A stretch of DNA of 64,000 bases from contig JAJKFL010000012.1 in the NCBI GenBank assembly GCA_021186555.1, positions 19,355,711-19,419,710 on the forward strand, given 5' to 3'. The translations under genes were made by a program, and so were the position numbers. The stretch comes from Reticulitermes speratus (lineage: Eukaryota; Arthropoda; Insecta; Blattodea; Rhinotermitidae). This document shows, piece after piece, positions 30,911 through 42,720 of the stretch (position 1 is its first letter; each line of letters starts with the position of its first letter). The notes below the pieces were generated by a model. That model did not search any database. It was not told where the DNA came from and worked only from the letters and a program-made list of their open reading frames with translations.

Positions 30911-31061
30911 GGCTTTCTTTCCTACTTGGAATCTTGACCCATGAAGATGGGACCGACACGTTGTCCCGAAACGTCGGTAAATAATTACCACACGACGCCG
31001 TGTAATTACCCAGAAGACCACAGATTTCATCAACATCGCGGCGGAAGCCTGAAATCAAGGC
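30911..31061 (-). mobile_element. Half of a family G fold-back
   Basis: Only the long-ended half is present: CTTGACCCATGAAGATGGGA, GTTGTCCCGAAACGTCGG, TAATTACCACACGACGCCG, then CGGCGGAAGCCTGAAATCAA. The hammerhead-like core ATGAAGA-T-GGGAC...GTCCC-GAAAC is intact in its helix. Confidence 0.8.
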
Positions 31062-31064
31062 TGA

Positions 31065-31745
31065 ATGATGCCTGTTTATAGAAACATTTGTTCACTGTCT
31101 TTATGTTATGTTATGATTCTGAACAGAAAACATAGACAGGTGAACATACTTTCTTCTCTCTGCCTTCACTTCTAGATCTCCCTGCTTATTAACATGTGCT
31201 AGAACTTGTGTCTGATTGTTACATGTAATCTTTTCTCTTTTCCCATTAAGCTAGTTTGATCTGCCTGCACCAAAATTTGGTGTTTTCCACTTAATTTTTC
31301 TTCTTATATACGTTCTTGGATTTCCTAATGTCACATTCTAGGGTCAAGTTGGAAACTATGGAAATGAACCATCTCTTTCAGAGAGTTTTAATTTCATTAA
31401 AATTTTTCGGTTCATTTGTCATTCAATGCTTGGGCCATTAACTTTTTTCTTTTCTTTTTTTATTATCCCTGTATTAACATTTCGCTCATGTGTCGCTCTT
31501 TTCCTGAGTTGGCACTGATCAAATGCTGCCTCCATGTTACAGCGGAATTAATTATAGTCTCTTTGATTACGACTTACGCCCCAACGTAATCACATATTCT
31601 GTTAGATCTAAAACGCATAAATAAGGTCAGGTACTCCGTGACCGTGAACCAGAAGAGGCCTGTGGTCCGTCATAATTTGCTCTGAGTGAAGTTGGACTCA
31701 TTTTAAGAGGTAAGAGTTAAATTTGCCCTACCAGTGGATTTTCTC
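31065..31745. other. No gene recognised
   Basis: AT-rich DNA; a T-rich run near 31440-31462. Confidence 0.4.
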
Positions 31746-31747
31746 TT

Positions 31748-31940
31748 CTTCATGGCACTCAGACCAACTCTGGGGCCCACGCAGTTTTCTGTTCAGTGAG
31801 CACTGGAAGATTTTTGTCACGAGTTAAGAGGGCTGTGGCGTGAAGTTGATCACTCATTCCCATTTAGTGCCGAAATTTATAACGCGTGGAACTACTAGTA
31901 TATCCCTACCTCAACGCCATCATGCTTCTTCATGTCGTGT
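31748..31940 (+). mobile_element. SINE-C fragment, old
   Basis: GACCAACTCTGGGGCCCACG, GAGTTAAGAGGGCTGTGGCG, TGAAGTTGATCACTCATTCC and the tail CCCTACCTCAACGCCATC follow the SINE-B/C order on the + strand. The head is lost. Confidence 0.5.
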
Positions 31941-31973
31941 TTCTTAATTAACCGGCATGCCATGAAGACATAT

Positions 31974-32207
31974 TTTTTTTTCCGATGGCTCGATAGCCCC
32001 TTGGGGGCCTAGGCCTCCTCATTTTTCGAGGCTTCACGATCACACTTTTTAGACACGCCACACTCGGTAGGACTCCTCTGGACGAGTGACGAGCCCGTCG
32101 CAGAGAACTCTACCTGAAAACACACAACACTCACAAGAGACAGACATCCATGCCTCCGGCGCGATTCGAACCCACAATCCCAGTAATCGAGCGGCCGTAG
32201 ACACACG
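31974..32207 (-). mobile_element. SINE-A copy, 5'-truncated, with TSD
   Basis: Body and B box (GGTTCGAATCGC) present; the head stops within the D-loop equivalent. Flanks CATGAAGACATAT (31961-31973) and CATGAAGACGTAT (32209-32221) are a 13-bp duplication with one difference. Confidence 0.9.
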
Positions 32208-32224
32208 ACATGAAGACGTATAGA

Positions 32225-34615
32225 AGACTCAAAATATTTTTCCGTTTTTTTTTTTTTCCTAACATTCGATAGGTGATAGAGGAGAAGAACACTGCATGTC
32301 CCGGGCGTTCTATTCCTGGGAAACGAGCCCCTGGGTTCGGTGCATCCACAAGTGACAAAATTTCGTTATATATACAGGTCGTGGGATGATTATTGGCGCA
32401 GGTAGGATGGAAGCAGAAAACTTAAAATTGCTCGTATTATAAATTAGGCCTGTTGGTTGCAGACATGCGTCATGGATTGATCTGGGTGATATTCGTGATT
32501 ATTTTGGGGCATTGGTATTATATACTTTGAATAATTAGGATTTACTAAGGAAAGATAAATCTACGTAATAATAAACTTGTTAATAAGAATTTTCTGAGAT
32601 AGTGAGAGAAGTGGATAAGACCTCTGAGTATCTCCCATATATGTCCAATGCAAAATGTTTTTAGAGATATGTGACGTGAGGCATCCTTCTGATCTTTATC
32701 AATGAAAATTCATGGAACGTTTTCTATATAACTTTGGCTATTACAAAGTATGGAAATTGCCCTCTTTAGTAACGAAAAATGAGTCGGTGGAGCAGCCGGT
32801 GCTGCGGCCTATTGCACAGTAGGTAAGCGTCTATCAGACTGTTGAACGACCTCCTCCTCTTCATATTGGAATCTCTATTACTTGTTCCCAGCACCACTCC
32901 ACACTACTGACTGTTCTGAAAACATTTCGCAGATTTCGCCGTCGTTTAGAAATATGAAACTTGCCGAACTTATTTGCGTTGTGTACCATACAAGAATGCT
33001 TAAGCATGCATTTATTTGTATATACATTCTCTCGTACACTGATAACTGACGGATATTTACTTTAGATCAGTGAATATTATATGATATTTTATGGATTGTA
33101 AATGTATTATTTATTAGATTAGTCTGAGTTTGTAGGACTTGTTTTGTCCATTCCAGGGTTTTAAGCTTCTTTGAGAGGCTGATGGAGACAACTTTATATA
33201 ACAGCGTGTCTGAAAATATTCCTGTCGCAGATTGAATCTTCATTTTCCTCTCTTTGCGATTGCGTTTTGTTTTTTATTAAATTATATATTATTATATTAT
33301 ATATTATTTTATTATATTATAAACAAGACAAGGTACAGGGTTTTTTTTATTTCAAAGGAAATTTATTTATTTCATACACAGAAATTGTTTTGTAAAGAAA
33401 ATTCGCCACATGTGTATGTACATTTTGGACATGTGTTTGACAGTATATGATATATTAGTGTATTTTCCCTTAAAAAATGATGGATTAGCAAATAAAGGAT
33501 AATAAGAGATTTTTATTCGCCAAAAAAATGAAAGAATGTCGAACAATCATAGACTGACATAACTGACAACTTGATTTTATTTATGAGAAGATAACATTTA
33601 ATTGCATCAAAGGCCTCGAACGTGTTGCCAACAGTATTCAGTATTTGAATGATGCATGCTTAACGAATAAAACAGAAACTGTCGATCGTATGATAGGATT
33701 TCAACTTGTTATAATCGATATTTAACATTTCACTGAAGGCTACTTACCCACGAGAACACCCACTGTTGAAAGCATCAAAGGCTTCTGACTTGTTATCATA
33801 ACTATCTGACATTTCAATTAAGTCGAATAACATTGTGAAAATAATTCGGAAAACTCGTATGAAATGTTTTTATTAAAGCTGGACGGTACGTATCGAAGCC
33901 TTATGTTACCCGAGCTATATCGTAATAGTGGTGACCGGTGGCCGTGACGTCACTGCCTTGTATCGATACCTCTGTTCTGAATACGTCTGTGACGTCATTC
34001 AAAAACGAAGCTCCAACCGGTGATTGTGACTTCACCGATGTGTTTCTTTTTTCACGCAGTAAGGGTACTATATACAGTGGATATCTGACATGCAGGTATC
34101 ACACTGAGGCTTCTTGTACTTTCCTAGGGTTTATGTACCCCCGGAATATCGCTGTTGTGTATGCCGAAGTTGAGTGGTAGAAAATGTCCCGTCCCATATG
34201 TATTCTTACTAACCTTAAGCCATCTATATTTTCGAAAGCTACAAATTTGCATGTTTGGACCTAAAGTAAAGATATGTATGCGAGACAGCCAAGTGGACAT
34301 GTTTCATTTTTGCAATTAATAACGCAGTAAATTTGTACCCGTAGCCTCCGGAAATTGGTTCATAATCATGAACGTAATTGGCTAGATTTGGTTTCTGCAA
34401 ATGAAATGCGTGACACACTGTAATTAAGTTTATAACCCACATTTAATACATAAAGCGGTCTATCTACATATTATATCTGTGAATTAATTGTATATCTAGT
34501 ATTTGCTGTCTGTATTAATAATTCTGTGATATCAAAATCTCATCTCTGGTCGCCTTATCTATGAGCCCTCTGGCCGATAGATTCAACGACTTAATCGTAA
34601 TCTGTGGAAGGTATT
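32225..34615. other. No gene recognised; two CRE sites
   Basis: Long AT-rich stretch. Of note only: TTATATTA runs at 33280-33330 and two TGACGTCA sites at about 33946 and 33993. These lie inside a block with repeated ACCGGTGRNNGTGAC-like words (33930-34050). Confidence 0.4.
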
Positions 34616-34620
34616 AATGA

Positions 34621-34905
34621 TTATCCATTCGGAAAGTTGGCTACCAAGTCGACAAATTCTTGAACCTGATCCGTAGTCAATACTAAAAGCTGTCCCTTTG
34701 CCGAAATTAGCGCCATGCCGTGTAGACGTGTTGGCTGAGTGCAAGTACAGCTACACAGACTTTTAGCGACGCTAAGTGCAGGTGTGTGTTTAGGGTCAGA
34801 CACTGTACGGAAGAAAGCACCCGGTTCCGTTGCCAAAGAGGCTGGATGATCCATTAAGCTGCTGAACACCGTCCCTGCAAGCTTACCTCGGTCGTCACTA
34901 TGCTT
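34621..34905 (-). other. Unassigned open frame, possibly in a SINE-like repeat
   Basis: The frame runs on the - strand from KLAGTVFSSLMDHPASL to EFVDLVANFPNG (82 codons from its first possible start, open further upstream). Codon composition looks more balanced than in the surrounding chance frames, and the middle is Cys-rich (SLCSCTCTQPTR). Immediately upstream on the same strand is a tRNA-like CCAGGATAGCTCAGTAAGCA. It could therefore be the body of another SINE rather than an exon. I do not recognise the protein. Confidence 0.25.
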
Positions 34906-34924
34906 ACTGAGCTATCCTGGCTAG

Positions 34925-35185
34925 CCAGGACACGCAGTGTTTACTTTTTGTCATATCTTGACACAAAAGGTTTTTGAGTCGCATAGGCCTACTCTTAGCA
35001 TAATGCTGGTTATTGTAATAATTGGTACTTTTATATTATAGTTCATTTCGTAACTAGGATTATTTACAGATCAGGTTAGAATATGAGGAAAAGTAGGAAT
35101 TAAGGAAACAATAGCTTCTAAGCAAATAACACCAAGACAACATCCCTACTGCATAGACTTTGGCGAGGACTGATCCTTAATTTTG
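34925..35185. other. Spacer, nothing recognised
   Basis: AT-rich. Confidence 0.3.
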
Positions 35186-35202
35186 TCAGGGTTATTTAGT
35201 TA

Positions 35203-35495
35203 CGTGGGCCGGGATAACGTAGTCGGTATAGCTACTCGCTACGAGCTGGACGGTCCGGGGATCGAATCCCGGTGGAGGCGAGATTTTCAGCACCCTTCCA
35301 GACCGGCCCTGGGGCCTACCCAGCCTCCTGCACAATGGGTACCGGGTCATTCCCGGGGGTAAAGCGGCCGGGGCGTGGCGTTGACCATCCACTCCCATCG
35401 AGCGTCGAGGTCAAACAAAGAGTAGAGCTATACCTCTACTCCCCTCTGGGCCTACATGGAATGTTATAGGGTGAACTTTACCTTTACCTCTACCT
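35203..35495 (+). mobile_element. SINE-B copy, full length, with 11-bp TSD
   Basis: Head GGCCGGGATAACGTAGTCGG, anticodon region CTACGAGCTGGACGG, B box GATCGAATCCCGG, body GATTTTCAGCACC to GGGGTAAAGCGGCCGGGGCG, tail with ACCTTTACC repeats. Perfect duplication TTATTTAGTTA at 35192-35202 and 35496-35506. Confidence 0.95.
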
Positions 35496-35509
35496 TTATT
35501 TAGTTAGAC

Positions 35510-36750
35510 CCGTTATGTGTTCCTTTTTCCTCCAGCGTGACGTTTAAAGTAAGTTCACACGATAGTCCCTTGTTGTTTCCAGTGTTCTAACATAACTTAC
35601 TACTCCATGTAAAGTAATCTGCACTTAATATTTTGTGTATTTCCCGTGCATAACGCATCGTTTCCTGCCGCTTACAAATTCGATTATCCGCGATGTTGCT
35701 CTTAGTAATGAGGTCAATTAAAAGAACTGCACTGGCTTTCGCTCAAGTGGCGTAAATTTCATTCTAACTTTAAAAACAGAAAGGGGATTGTTCAAAATGC
35801 AAAATCGGGAGACACGGAGATACACTAAAAGATGCAGACACACAAGCAGCCTGCTGACATCATAAGACTATTTTCCTTTCAGTTAAGGGCAGTAGGCCCA
35901 AAAATTAAATGTCAATAGACTGTTGATATGAAACTGTACTGATTTCTGGCTTTTTACTGGCTTTATGCTTATACAAGCCAAATTCGATTAGATGTTCTTG
36001 TACTGAGTAGTACATTTGCAAGAATAAGGTCAGGATGGTCCCCACAGTGTCAGAGATCATGGAATCTTGAGAATTTGAAAATATAGAGCGCTAATGGGGT
36101 AACGTGAGACGCATTCCTTGTTTAGAAGGAAGGCGTGAGCCAACTGGTGAGAAGAGGTTTGGCAACCCTTGTCGTCTCACTTCTGCAAGCCGTCTGTATG
36201 CGACTCCTGACTTATGTGGACCGCGAGCAATCAGCAAGAAGCGTGGCCCCAATATTCCGCTAGGGAATGTCCACCTCTCACTCCCTACCTGGGAGATAGT
36301 ATGCGGAATTATTAATTGAAAGGAACCGGGATACTAAGAGAGTGTCGTGGGAACGCGTGGCAAAGTTGCAACGCAAAGAGGTATTCCAGATTCTTTGAAA
36401 ATGTGGCAAAGTTCAGATATTTAGAAAGGACACTGACTATGCAAAATTGCATGCACGAAGAAAATGAGAGGATATTAAATTAAGTAAGGGCCTAAGACCA
36501 TTCCGTTCCGCCCGTTTCCCCATCTGAAACCCTAAAACTTAACCCTTTGCACTCTGAATTGTTTTTGTAAAATTCAGTGGTCTTGTACAGTTTAATTTTC
36601 CACTTCAAAAAGCAGACAATAAATGGCAGGCGATTAGGAAAAAATTAAACGAAACTTTGTAAAATAACGTGTCGATTTGATTTCGACACTGGGCCTGGTG
36701 CAACGCACAGTAGTGTCGAGTGTAACTCGACGTTAAAATATTTAGAACTG
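35510..36750. other. No gene recognised
   Basis: Unique-looking DNA. A 71-codon frame at 36104-36319 has no family features. Confidence 0.4.
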
Positions 36751-36754
36751 TAAT

Positions 36755-37165
36755 TTTAGACGTTGTATTATATGCTTGTGAAACTTGGCCTGTGAAACTA
36801 AATGAAGAACATAGACTGGAAACGTTGCAGCATATAGCGCTGAGAAAGATACTTGGGCCTAAGAGGGAGGAAGTAACAGGAAATTGGAGAGAATTTTGTC
36901 ATGAGGTGCTTCATGAATCGCAGTCGTCATCAAACATTATTCCGGTCATCAAATCAAGGAGGATGAGATAGGCGAGGTGTATGGCACGTAGGGGGGAGAA
37001 GAGAAATGCATTCGGGGTGTGGTGGGGAAACCTGAAAGGAAGAAACCATTTGGATGACACAAACATAGATGGGGGGATAATATTGAAGAAACAGGTTAAG
37101 AGAGCTGGGCTGGATTCAGCTGGCATAGTACAGGGACAGTCGCCGGGCATTTGTGAACACGGTGC
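36755..37165 (+). pseudogene. LINE ORF2 C-terminal relic
   Basis: On the + strand it reads LDVVLYACETWPVKLNEEHR, LETLQHIALRKILGPKREEV and TGNWREFCHEVLHE (36755-36915). After a frame change it continues with SRRMR-like, RGEKRNAFGV and the IDGGI equivalent. This is the same C-terminal family as at 25954, more upstream sequence kept but with more decay. Confidence 0.85.
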
Positions 37166-37169
37166 TCTA

Positions 37170-37500
37170 CATTCGGATTTCTTAAAATGCGGAGAATATC
37201 TTGAGTAGATGTGGATCTGAAGACGAAATCTTCTCCATGGGTTTCAGCACAGCGGAACTAGGTTTTATTCCCCAAAGCGATCAGACCGTTTCTGGGGCCT
37301 GATCACTCTCCTGTCCAACAGGCAGAGGGATTCTTTTCCTTGGCTTAAAGACGCCGGAGAGGGAAGCAAATTGTTCGCTTCCATCTAAGGCCGAGGAAAA
37401 ACATTCAGCCAACTGTACTTCCGTTTCGTCACACGTTTCCATAGCTTGCGGCTTAATTAAGCACAAGGACTAATTTGCTCTCTTTATGTTGTAATTGAAA
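37170..37500. other. Possible SINE-B/C trace
   Basis: GACCGTTTCTGGGGCCTGAT and CTCTCCTGTCCAACAGGCAG at 37285-37325 resemble the SINE-B/C centre, but the flanks do not follow. Confidence 0.25.
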
Positions 37501-37507
37501 TTTGGTT

Positions 37508-37605
37508 TAAGTCTTCTGGAATGTCACACCGCGTTAATTGGTAAATAAATTCACCTACCGACGTTTCGGAAGAGCATAGAGCTTCCATCTTCAGGGTTAA
37601 GCGGT
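37508..37605. mobile_element. Half fold-back with hammerhead-like core
   Basis: AAGTCTTCTGGAATGTCACA, TACCGACGTTTCGGAAG and CTTCCATCTTCAGGGTT. On the - strand this is CCTGAAGA-T-GGAAG-(9)-CTTCC-GAAAC: a 5-bp perfect helix different from that of family G. Confidence 0.7.
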
Positions 37606-37799
37606 CCAAGAAAAGTTGGAAGTTTCAAAGGAATACCTAAGAGACGGTTACGATTTGAGTTCAATTTTTACCGGTGAGTGAAATTGTGAAAATGTTAGTT
37701 GATAGAAAGACGAATGCTCTTTAGGAGTGTACGAATGTCGACCAGACTGTAACGCTAAATGCGGCATAATTTCGAAGTAAAGGATCTAATGATTGTGAT

Positions 37800-38097
37800 G
37801 GCCGTGCCATGGCTCAGTCGGTTAGTCACCGGCCTCTCACCGCGGAGGCCCGGGTTCGATCCCGGGTCAGTCCATGTGAGATTTGTGGTGGACAAAGTGG
37901 CACTGGGACAGGTTTTTCTCCGAGTTTTCGGTTTTCCCCTGTCAATTTCATTCCACTGGTGCTCCATTAATTGTAAAACTTGGTAAAAAAAAAACTGCTT
38001 ATCTATATCATCTTCATCGTAGGGTTACACAAAAATCCTTAGGCTGTGGTGCGTCCGTAGCATCTGCTGCGGGGCCCTTCACCAAGCAAAAAAAAAA
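37800..38097 (+). mobile_element. SINE-D copy, full length, with 9-bp TSD
   Basis: Best head of the family: GCCATGGCTCAGTCGGTTAG (A box) and GGGTTCGATCCCGGG (B box), then TTTGTGGTGGACAAAGTGGC, a T-rich middle and the 3' end CTGCGGGGCCCTTCACC with an A run. Duplication GATTGTGAT at 37791-37799 and 38098-38106. The pol III boxes look intact. Confidence 0.95.
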
Positions 38098-38109
38098 GAT
38101 TGTGATTAT

Positions 38110-38985
38110 GTAGGGAGACTTCATAGCCGAGCGACTGTCATGTTTCCGCCTATAAAACAAAACCTTGGCGACTCAAATATAGAGATGAGCGCGAAATGGG
38201 AACATTTGTGACACGATGGCTGGTAACACAGGTCACGGACTGATACCAGAGGGAATAGAAGAGCTCATCTGTGATATGGTAAATGCATGACTTGTGGCGG
38301 GGACTGTGTGGACATGTAATGGGACAGCCGTACAATGAAATGTGAACTGTCCTTAATAGAACTTAACTTACAGAACCCAAAATAGGAACATGTATTTTAG
38401 ACTTAATTTCTGTCCGACCCTCGTGCGTGTGCTTGTGAGCGTGTGTATGTGTTTGTTCAATCAGACACATCTTAAGACTGCGTGCGTGTTGCCTGAATGT
38501 ACGTTACGTCTTTCTATAGTCGAGGTACTCTTCGCCTACTCATTAGGTGGTAGTTCGTGTGTTTGAAACTGTGTTATGTGGAGAATAAAGACTTAACTTT
38601 TTCACCCTTCTAACCGAGAAATTAGGGAGAGGTTTTAATGACGAATGGACAAAATGATTGATATAGGCAAAACGAATGATTTTGTGTTGAATTTAAACGG
38701 TCTTCTTCACTCGTGTAAACAACTCCGCTCGTTGTTTTGTAAGTTAAAAAGTAGGGCATGTGGTCGTCAAGGTTTTTTTTTGGGGGGGGGGGGTGGTCCA
38801 CGCTTTCAGCTAATTAATCGATATCCGCGAAGTCCGTTGTTCACGTGATGCTTGTTTTAAGTGCTGATGTTGGTGTGTAAGACGAACTGATCCATGTTCA
38901 GATCTAAATCCCAATTGCTCTTACAAATTTTCGCACTCTCACTCCCGAGGCCAATATAGCTCCTTGTGACTGATGATCCTTAACG
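38110..38985. other. No gene recognised
   Basis: Includes a T9G12-type homopolymer junction near 38771-38792. Confidence 0.4.
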
Positions 38986-38996
38986 CTTGCCTAGAC

Positions 38997-39574
38997 CAGC
39001 AGTATTCAACCTTTTTTGTTCGCGTACCCCACATATAATTTCTCTTCAACTTTGTACCCCCAAAGTTGTTGGTGCATAATTCAAGTTTTACATAGTCTGT
39101 AATCTACATCTAAGATAAATAAATTACATCCAAAATAATGTATTAAATAATAAGTTTTAAATGAGAAAAAGGAGTTTCAAGCTATTAAATGACGGCAGCG
39201 GCATTGTCAAAGAACAAGGTAATATGAAGGAGTGCGTCTGTTTGTTTGTTTATTGCCCCAACAATATTTTGAAGTAGGTTCATAGCATGGTTAAAAGAAG
39301 TGAAAAATGGTATTAGGCAAAACGTTAATCCCGTCCAATAGTGTTCAGTCACGTTCCAACGCACTATGTGGAATAAAATGAAACTAGCCGCCCAGATAAG
39401 AATCACATAAAGGAGAGAGAGAGAAAAAAATGGCTCTCCCAAATCGCATGTCCTTACGTCCGGGTCTCTTGTGGCTAACCCTAAATATGGCCCTGTTTAT
39501 TATGAAATAATATTTGTTTTCAATTTTACGTACCCCCTAAGATGTCTTCGCGTACCCCAGGTTGAATACCACTG
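38997..39574. mobile_element. hAT-type non-autonomous element, 578 bp
   Basis: Ends are inverted repeats: CAGCAGTATTCAACCTTTTT at the left, and reverse complement CAGTGGTATTCAACCTGGGG at the right, each followed by GCGTACCCC. The 8-bp flanks GCCTAGAC (38989-38996) and GTCTAGAT (39575-39582) fit a decayed 8-bp duplication of the CTAGA type favoured by hAT elements. No transposase reading frame inside. Confidence 0.85.
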
Positions 39575-39770
39575 GTCTAGATGACAGAAGGTGTATTATT
39601 TTTAATCAGCGCGTGTAATGAAACCCCAGAGCTAGGATAGACCATCAAATTACATAAAAACAACTTGCCTTCCAAATGCCGATAATGTTTGGGCTTAAGC
39701 TCTACAATAGGCAACGTCTGATGAGTTTGATAGTCAGTACAGCGAACCTTCAGCCTTGGTCTTCTTCTGG

Positions 39771-40215
39771 AGATATAGCTCCAGTATTTCTAAATTTCCG
39801 GTGCTATATGTGAGTGGTTACCCGCCACGCTCCGAACAACTTAAGGCCAGTGGAGAGAACCGCCGGTAAAAGGTAAAGGGTAAAGGTAAAGTTAACTCTA
39901 TAACAGGCCATGAAGGCCCAGATGGAGAGTAGAGGTATAGCACTACTCTTTCCTTAACCTCGGCGCTAGATGAGGGTGGGTGCTCAACGCCACGCCCCGG
40001 CCGCTTTACCCTCGGGAATGACCCTGTACCCATTGTACAGGAGGCTCGGTAGGCCTCAGGGCCGGTCAGGACAGGTGCTGAAAATCTCACCCCCACCGGG
40101 ATTTGATTCCCGGACCGTCCAGCTCGTAGCGTAGTCGCTATACCGACTGAGCTATCCCGGCTTACAAGAGAACCGCCGGTACCCACTGGATACGAAGTTA
40201 GCTGGTTTCTTACTT
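39771..40215 (-). mobile_element. SINE-C copy interrupted by SINE-B
   Basis: Outer pieces 39771-39853 (GGAGATATAGCTCCAGTATT, GTTACCCGCCACGCTCCG) and 40182-40215 belong to one old SINE-C. A SINE-B (39869-40166) was inserted later. Confidence 0.65.
39869..40166 (-). mobile_element. SINE-B copy, full length, with 15-bp TSD
   Basis: Head at the right: GCCGGGATAGCTCAGTCGGT in complement, the cleanest A box of the family; B-box equivalent GAATCAAATCCCGG-like. The tail has GTAAAGGTAAAG runs. Perfect duplication AGAGAACCGCCGGTA at 39854-39868 and 40167-40181. Confidence 0.95.
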
Positions 40216-40258
40216 TCTTTCGTGTATTTCACATTATATTCACCGTGCATTTTTGTAC

Positions 40259-40369
40259 AATTGATTAACTCACTGCCGAGTGCCGAAATGCGTATTGGGG
40301 TAATCTTTTAATAAAGAAATCAATGACTAAACTTGTTTTGCTGCATTTGTTGGTGTGAGTTAATCAATT
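40259..40369. mobile_element. Short fold-back element
   Basis: Arms AATTGATTAACTCAC (40259-40273) and GTGAGTTAATCAATT (40355-40369). The interior has GCCGAAATGCG, recalling the GAAAY part of the hammerhead-like core, but no CTGANGA. Confidence 0.6.
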
Positions 40370-40374
40370 TCTTT

Positions 40375-41265
40375 CATGTATTATCCCTGTTTTCCCTCTT
40401 TTCCTTCACTTTATTTTCCTACTTGTTTACTTTTGTTACTTCCCTCTTGTATTATTTCATACATTTGATTTGCTTTATTGTATTACTTACTTAATTTAAT
40501 TTACTGCTATATTTCGATACAATTTCTTCAGTAAAGTCTGTAGCTTTCCTAATTTAGAAAGACACATAGCTGCATTTGTATCACATATGTAAACAGTTCC
40601 CTTATTAACTAAATGCTTGCCCTCCGCTGTCACACATTTTTATCTTCCTTTCTTTCTGTGGAATAGAAATAACAAAGAGTAGAGCAGTAATTAAGATGAT
40701 TAATGAAGCCATGTCGCGACTCGTCTCCGGACAAAAGAATGCAATGTCGTCGTCATCAAAAGCAATAAAACGTTATTAAATTACATTCGTTATCTGGAAC
40801 GGAAGATGTGAGAACCGTTAGCTTCACCCTGCTTACTGTGACATGCAAGGAAGTCTCTTAACATCGGAAATATTAAATTTATCTCCAAAATATTTTTTTT
40901 TGTGTTCCTAAGTGCGTGATGGTACTAGCTCAGCATGTAGAGTCGTGTGCGAAAGTGGTCTATGATGTTACTGCATTATCCGGCTTTTACACTGTCGTAG
41001 TCATTTTAGAGAAATGTCGACTTATGCTGCGTTGAAAATAGACGGATTTATGAGACTTATGGTTTTTAGGTCATTAAGTAGAAATAGTGACTAGCAGTAT
41101 ATATATATATATATATATATGTTAGATTCTTTTTGTGCAAGTTCCAGTTAATATTGTGGCCTACAGAATGTCCAAGGAGGAATTTTCCGTAATTCGGGAG
41201 AAAGGTCCTTAGATTTATTTACATCGATGTAACCAAACATATCTATATACGGAGTTTAACTGTGA
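40375..41265. other. No gene recognised
   Basis: AT-rich DNA with an AT dinucleotide run at 41098-41121. Confidence 0.4.
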
Positions 41266-41271
41266 CGGAAA

Positions 41272-41519
41272 TAATGGCTCGACAGCCCCTAGTGGGCCAG
41301 GGCCTCCTCATTGTCGAGGCTTCACGATCACACTTTAGACACACCACAATCGGTAGGACTCCTCTGGACGAGTGATCAGCCCGTCGCAGAGACCTCTACC
41401 TGACAGAACACAACACTCACAAGAGACAGACATCCATGCCCTCGGCGGGATTCGAACCCGCAATCCCAGCAAGCGAGCGGCCGCAGACCCACGCCTTAGA
41501 CCGCGCGGCCACTGGGATT
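41272..41519 (-). mobile_element. SINE-A copy, full length
   Basis: Head GCGCGGTCTAAGGCGTGGGT and B box GGTTCGAATCCC in complement; the sequence is very close to the family average. Flanks GTGACGGAAATA and GTTACGGAGATA suggest a mutated duplication. Unusually, no A tail is left. Confidence 0.93.
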
Positions 41520-41524
41520 GGTTA

Positions 41525-42715
41525 CGGAGATATGGAGCGAGAAAATATCTTCTTGCGATTCTACGGTACTCTTTTTGTTTGATATGTTACCCGTAAACTG
41601 CGCAGGCTCGCCCTTGAGCCGATAGCGAAGCCAAGCTATACGCAGGCCAGTTTGTGCTATGTAAATATACTTGGAATCCTAAGGGCGGTTTTTATGAAAC
41701 TACTACAAGGTTTTATAGCTAAATTAATGTCTTTATGTCCTCATATGTTAATTACTTGTTAAGTGCAGGTAATAAAATTAAAGGAACTACAAATTGTTCC
41801 TCCTGTTTAGTATGTAACCAATAAACATATAAGAGTTTTCCATTTTTTTTAAACTGATCTCATCATTATCTCCCCATCAGTTCAAATTCTGATTTAGGTA
41901 CGTATGTTTGGATATATCCATGTAATTTAAAGTAAGAAACGTTTTCCTGCAGTACGCTGATTCCTCCCGTTACACTTTGCATAAATATTAAAATTCCTAC
42001 CTCAAAACGTTTCCATTCTTAGGACCAAACTGTTAAATCTTTCGATAAACAATTCCTATCTCTTCTTACAATCATACGAAATTCATAACTACATTCTGTA
42101 GTCATACTGTAGAGTTTTAGCCAATGATAAAGTGGTAGTGTGCTTTAAATGGTTAATTGTAACACGTCTAATGGACTGCACGTTCACAGACATCTTTCCC
42201 ATGCAAGCACCCTCTTTATGGCAATCAGACCTTTGTAATATCGTTCAAGCGTCCTGTGAGCGCTGTGGTTAGGGACAGAGGACAATCACTTAATTAATCA
42301 CTCCGGCCATTATCAACATCTGTCATTGACATCGCCTATGTATTGTGTCACATTACTTTGAGGAGTGTGACTGTTGGTATTCCACAAGACAGGCCTATCA
42401 ACACGTGTGAAGAGGCCTTAGAGGCAGTCAATGTATAGTGCTACTGAAGGTAACGTATTAATTAGCCGCTCTGATTGCACCCCTTCACCTCCCACAGTTG
42501 TAATGTTTACCCTGTCTATTCAGACACAAAGGTCAACAGAGAACTTTACCCCTCTCGGAAGCCTGGGTCGTTGTTTGGCTATCGGATCTTTATAAGCGGC
42601 GACGCATTATATGTACTTTTGGGCGTGATCCTCGAGGGCTCCAGGCTAAAGTACATTAACCTTTAAATACAAAAATTAATCTGAAATTTACTGAAAAGTA
42701 TAAAGTTAGTAATAA
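41525..42715. other. No gene; homeodomain-site-rich patch
   Basis: 42280-42480 holds CTTAATTAATCACTCC, GTCATTGACATCG and GTATTAATTAGCCGC in a stretch that matches no repeat. It could be a regulatory or conserved element; no exon seen. Confidence 0.35.
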
Positions 42716-42720
42716 ATATC

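Noticed and set aside
34907-34940. TATCCTGGCTAGCCAGGA considered as a functional palindrome
   Set aside because: Short, and explained as part of the tRNA-like sequence beside it.
37800-37875. tRNA gene candidate with good A and B boxes
   Set aside because: It continues into a SINE-D body with flanking duplication and lacks a proper acceptor stem; it is the head of a SINE. The same holds for 35203, 40166, 61341 and 63447.
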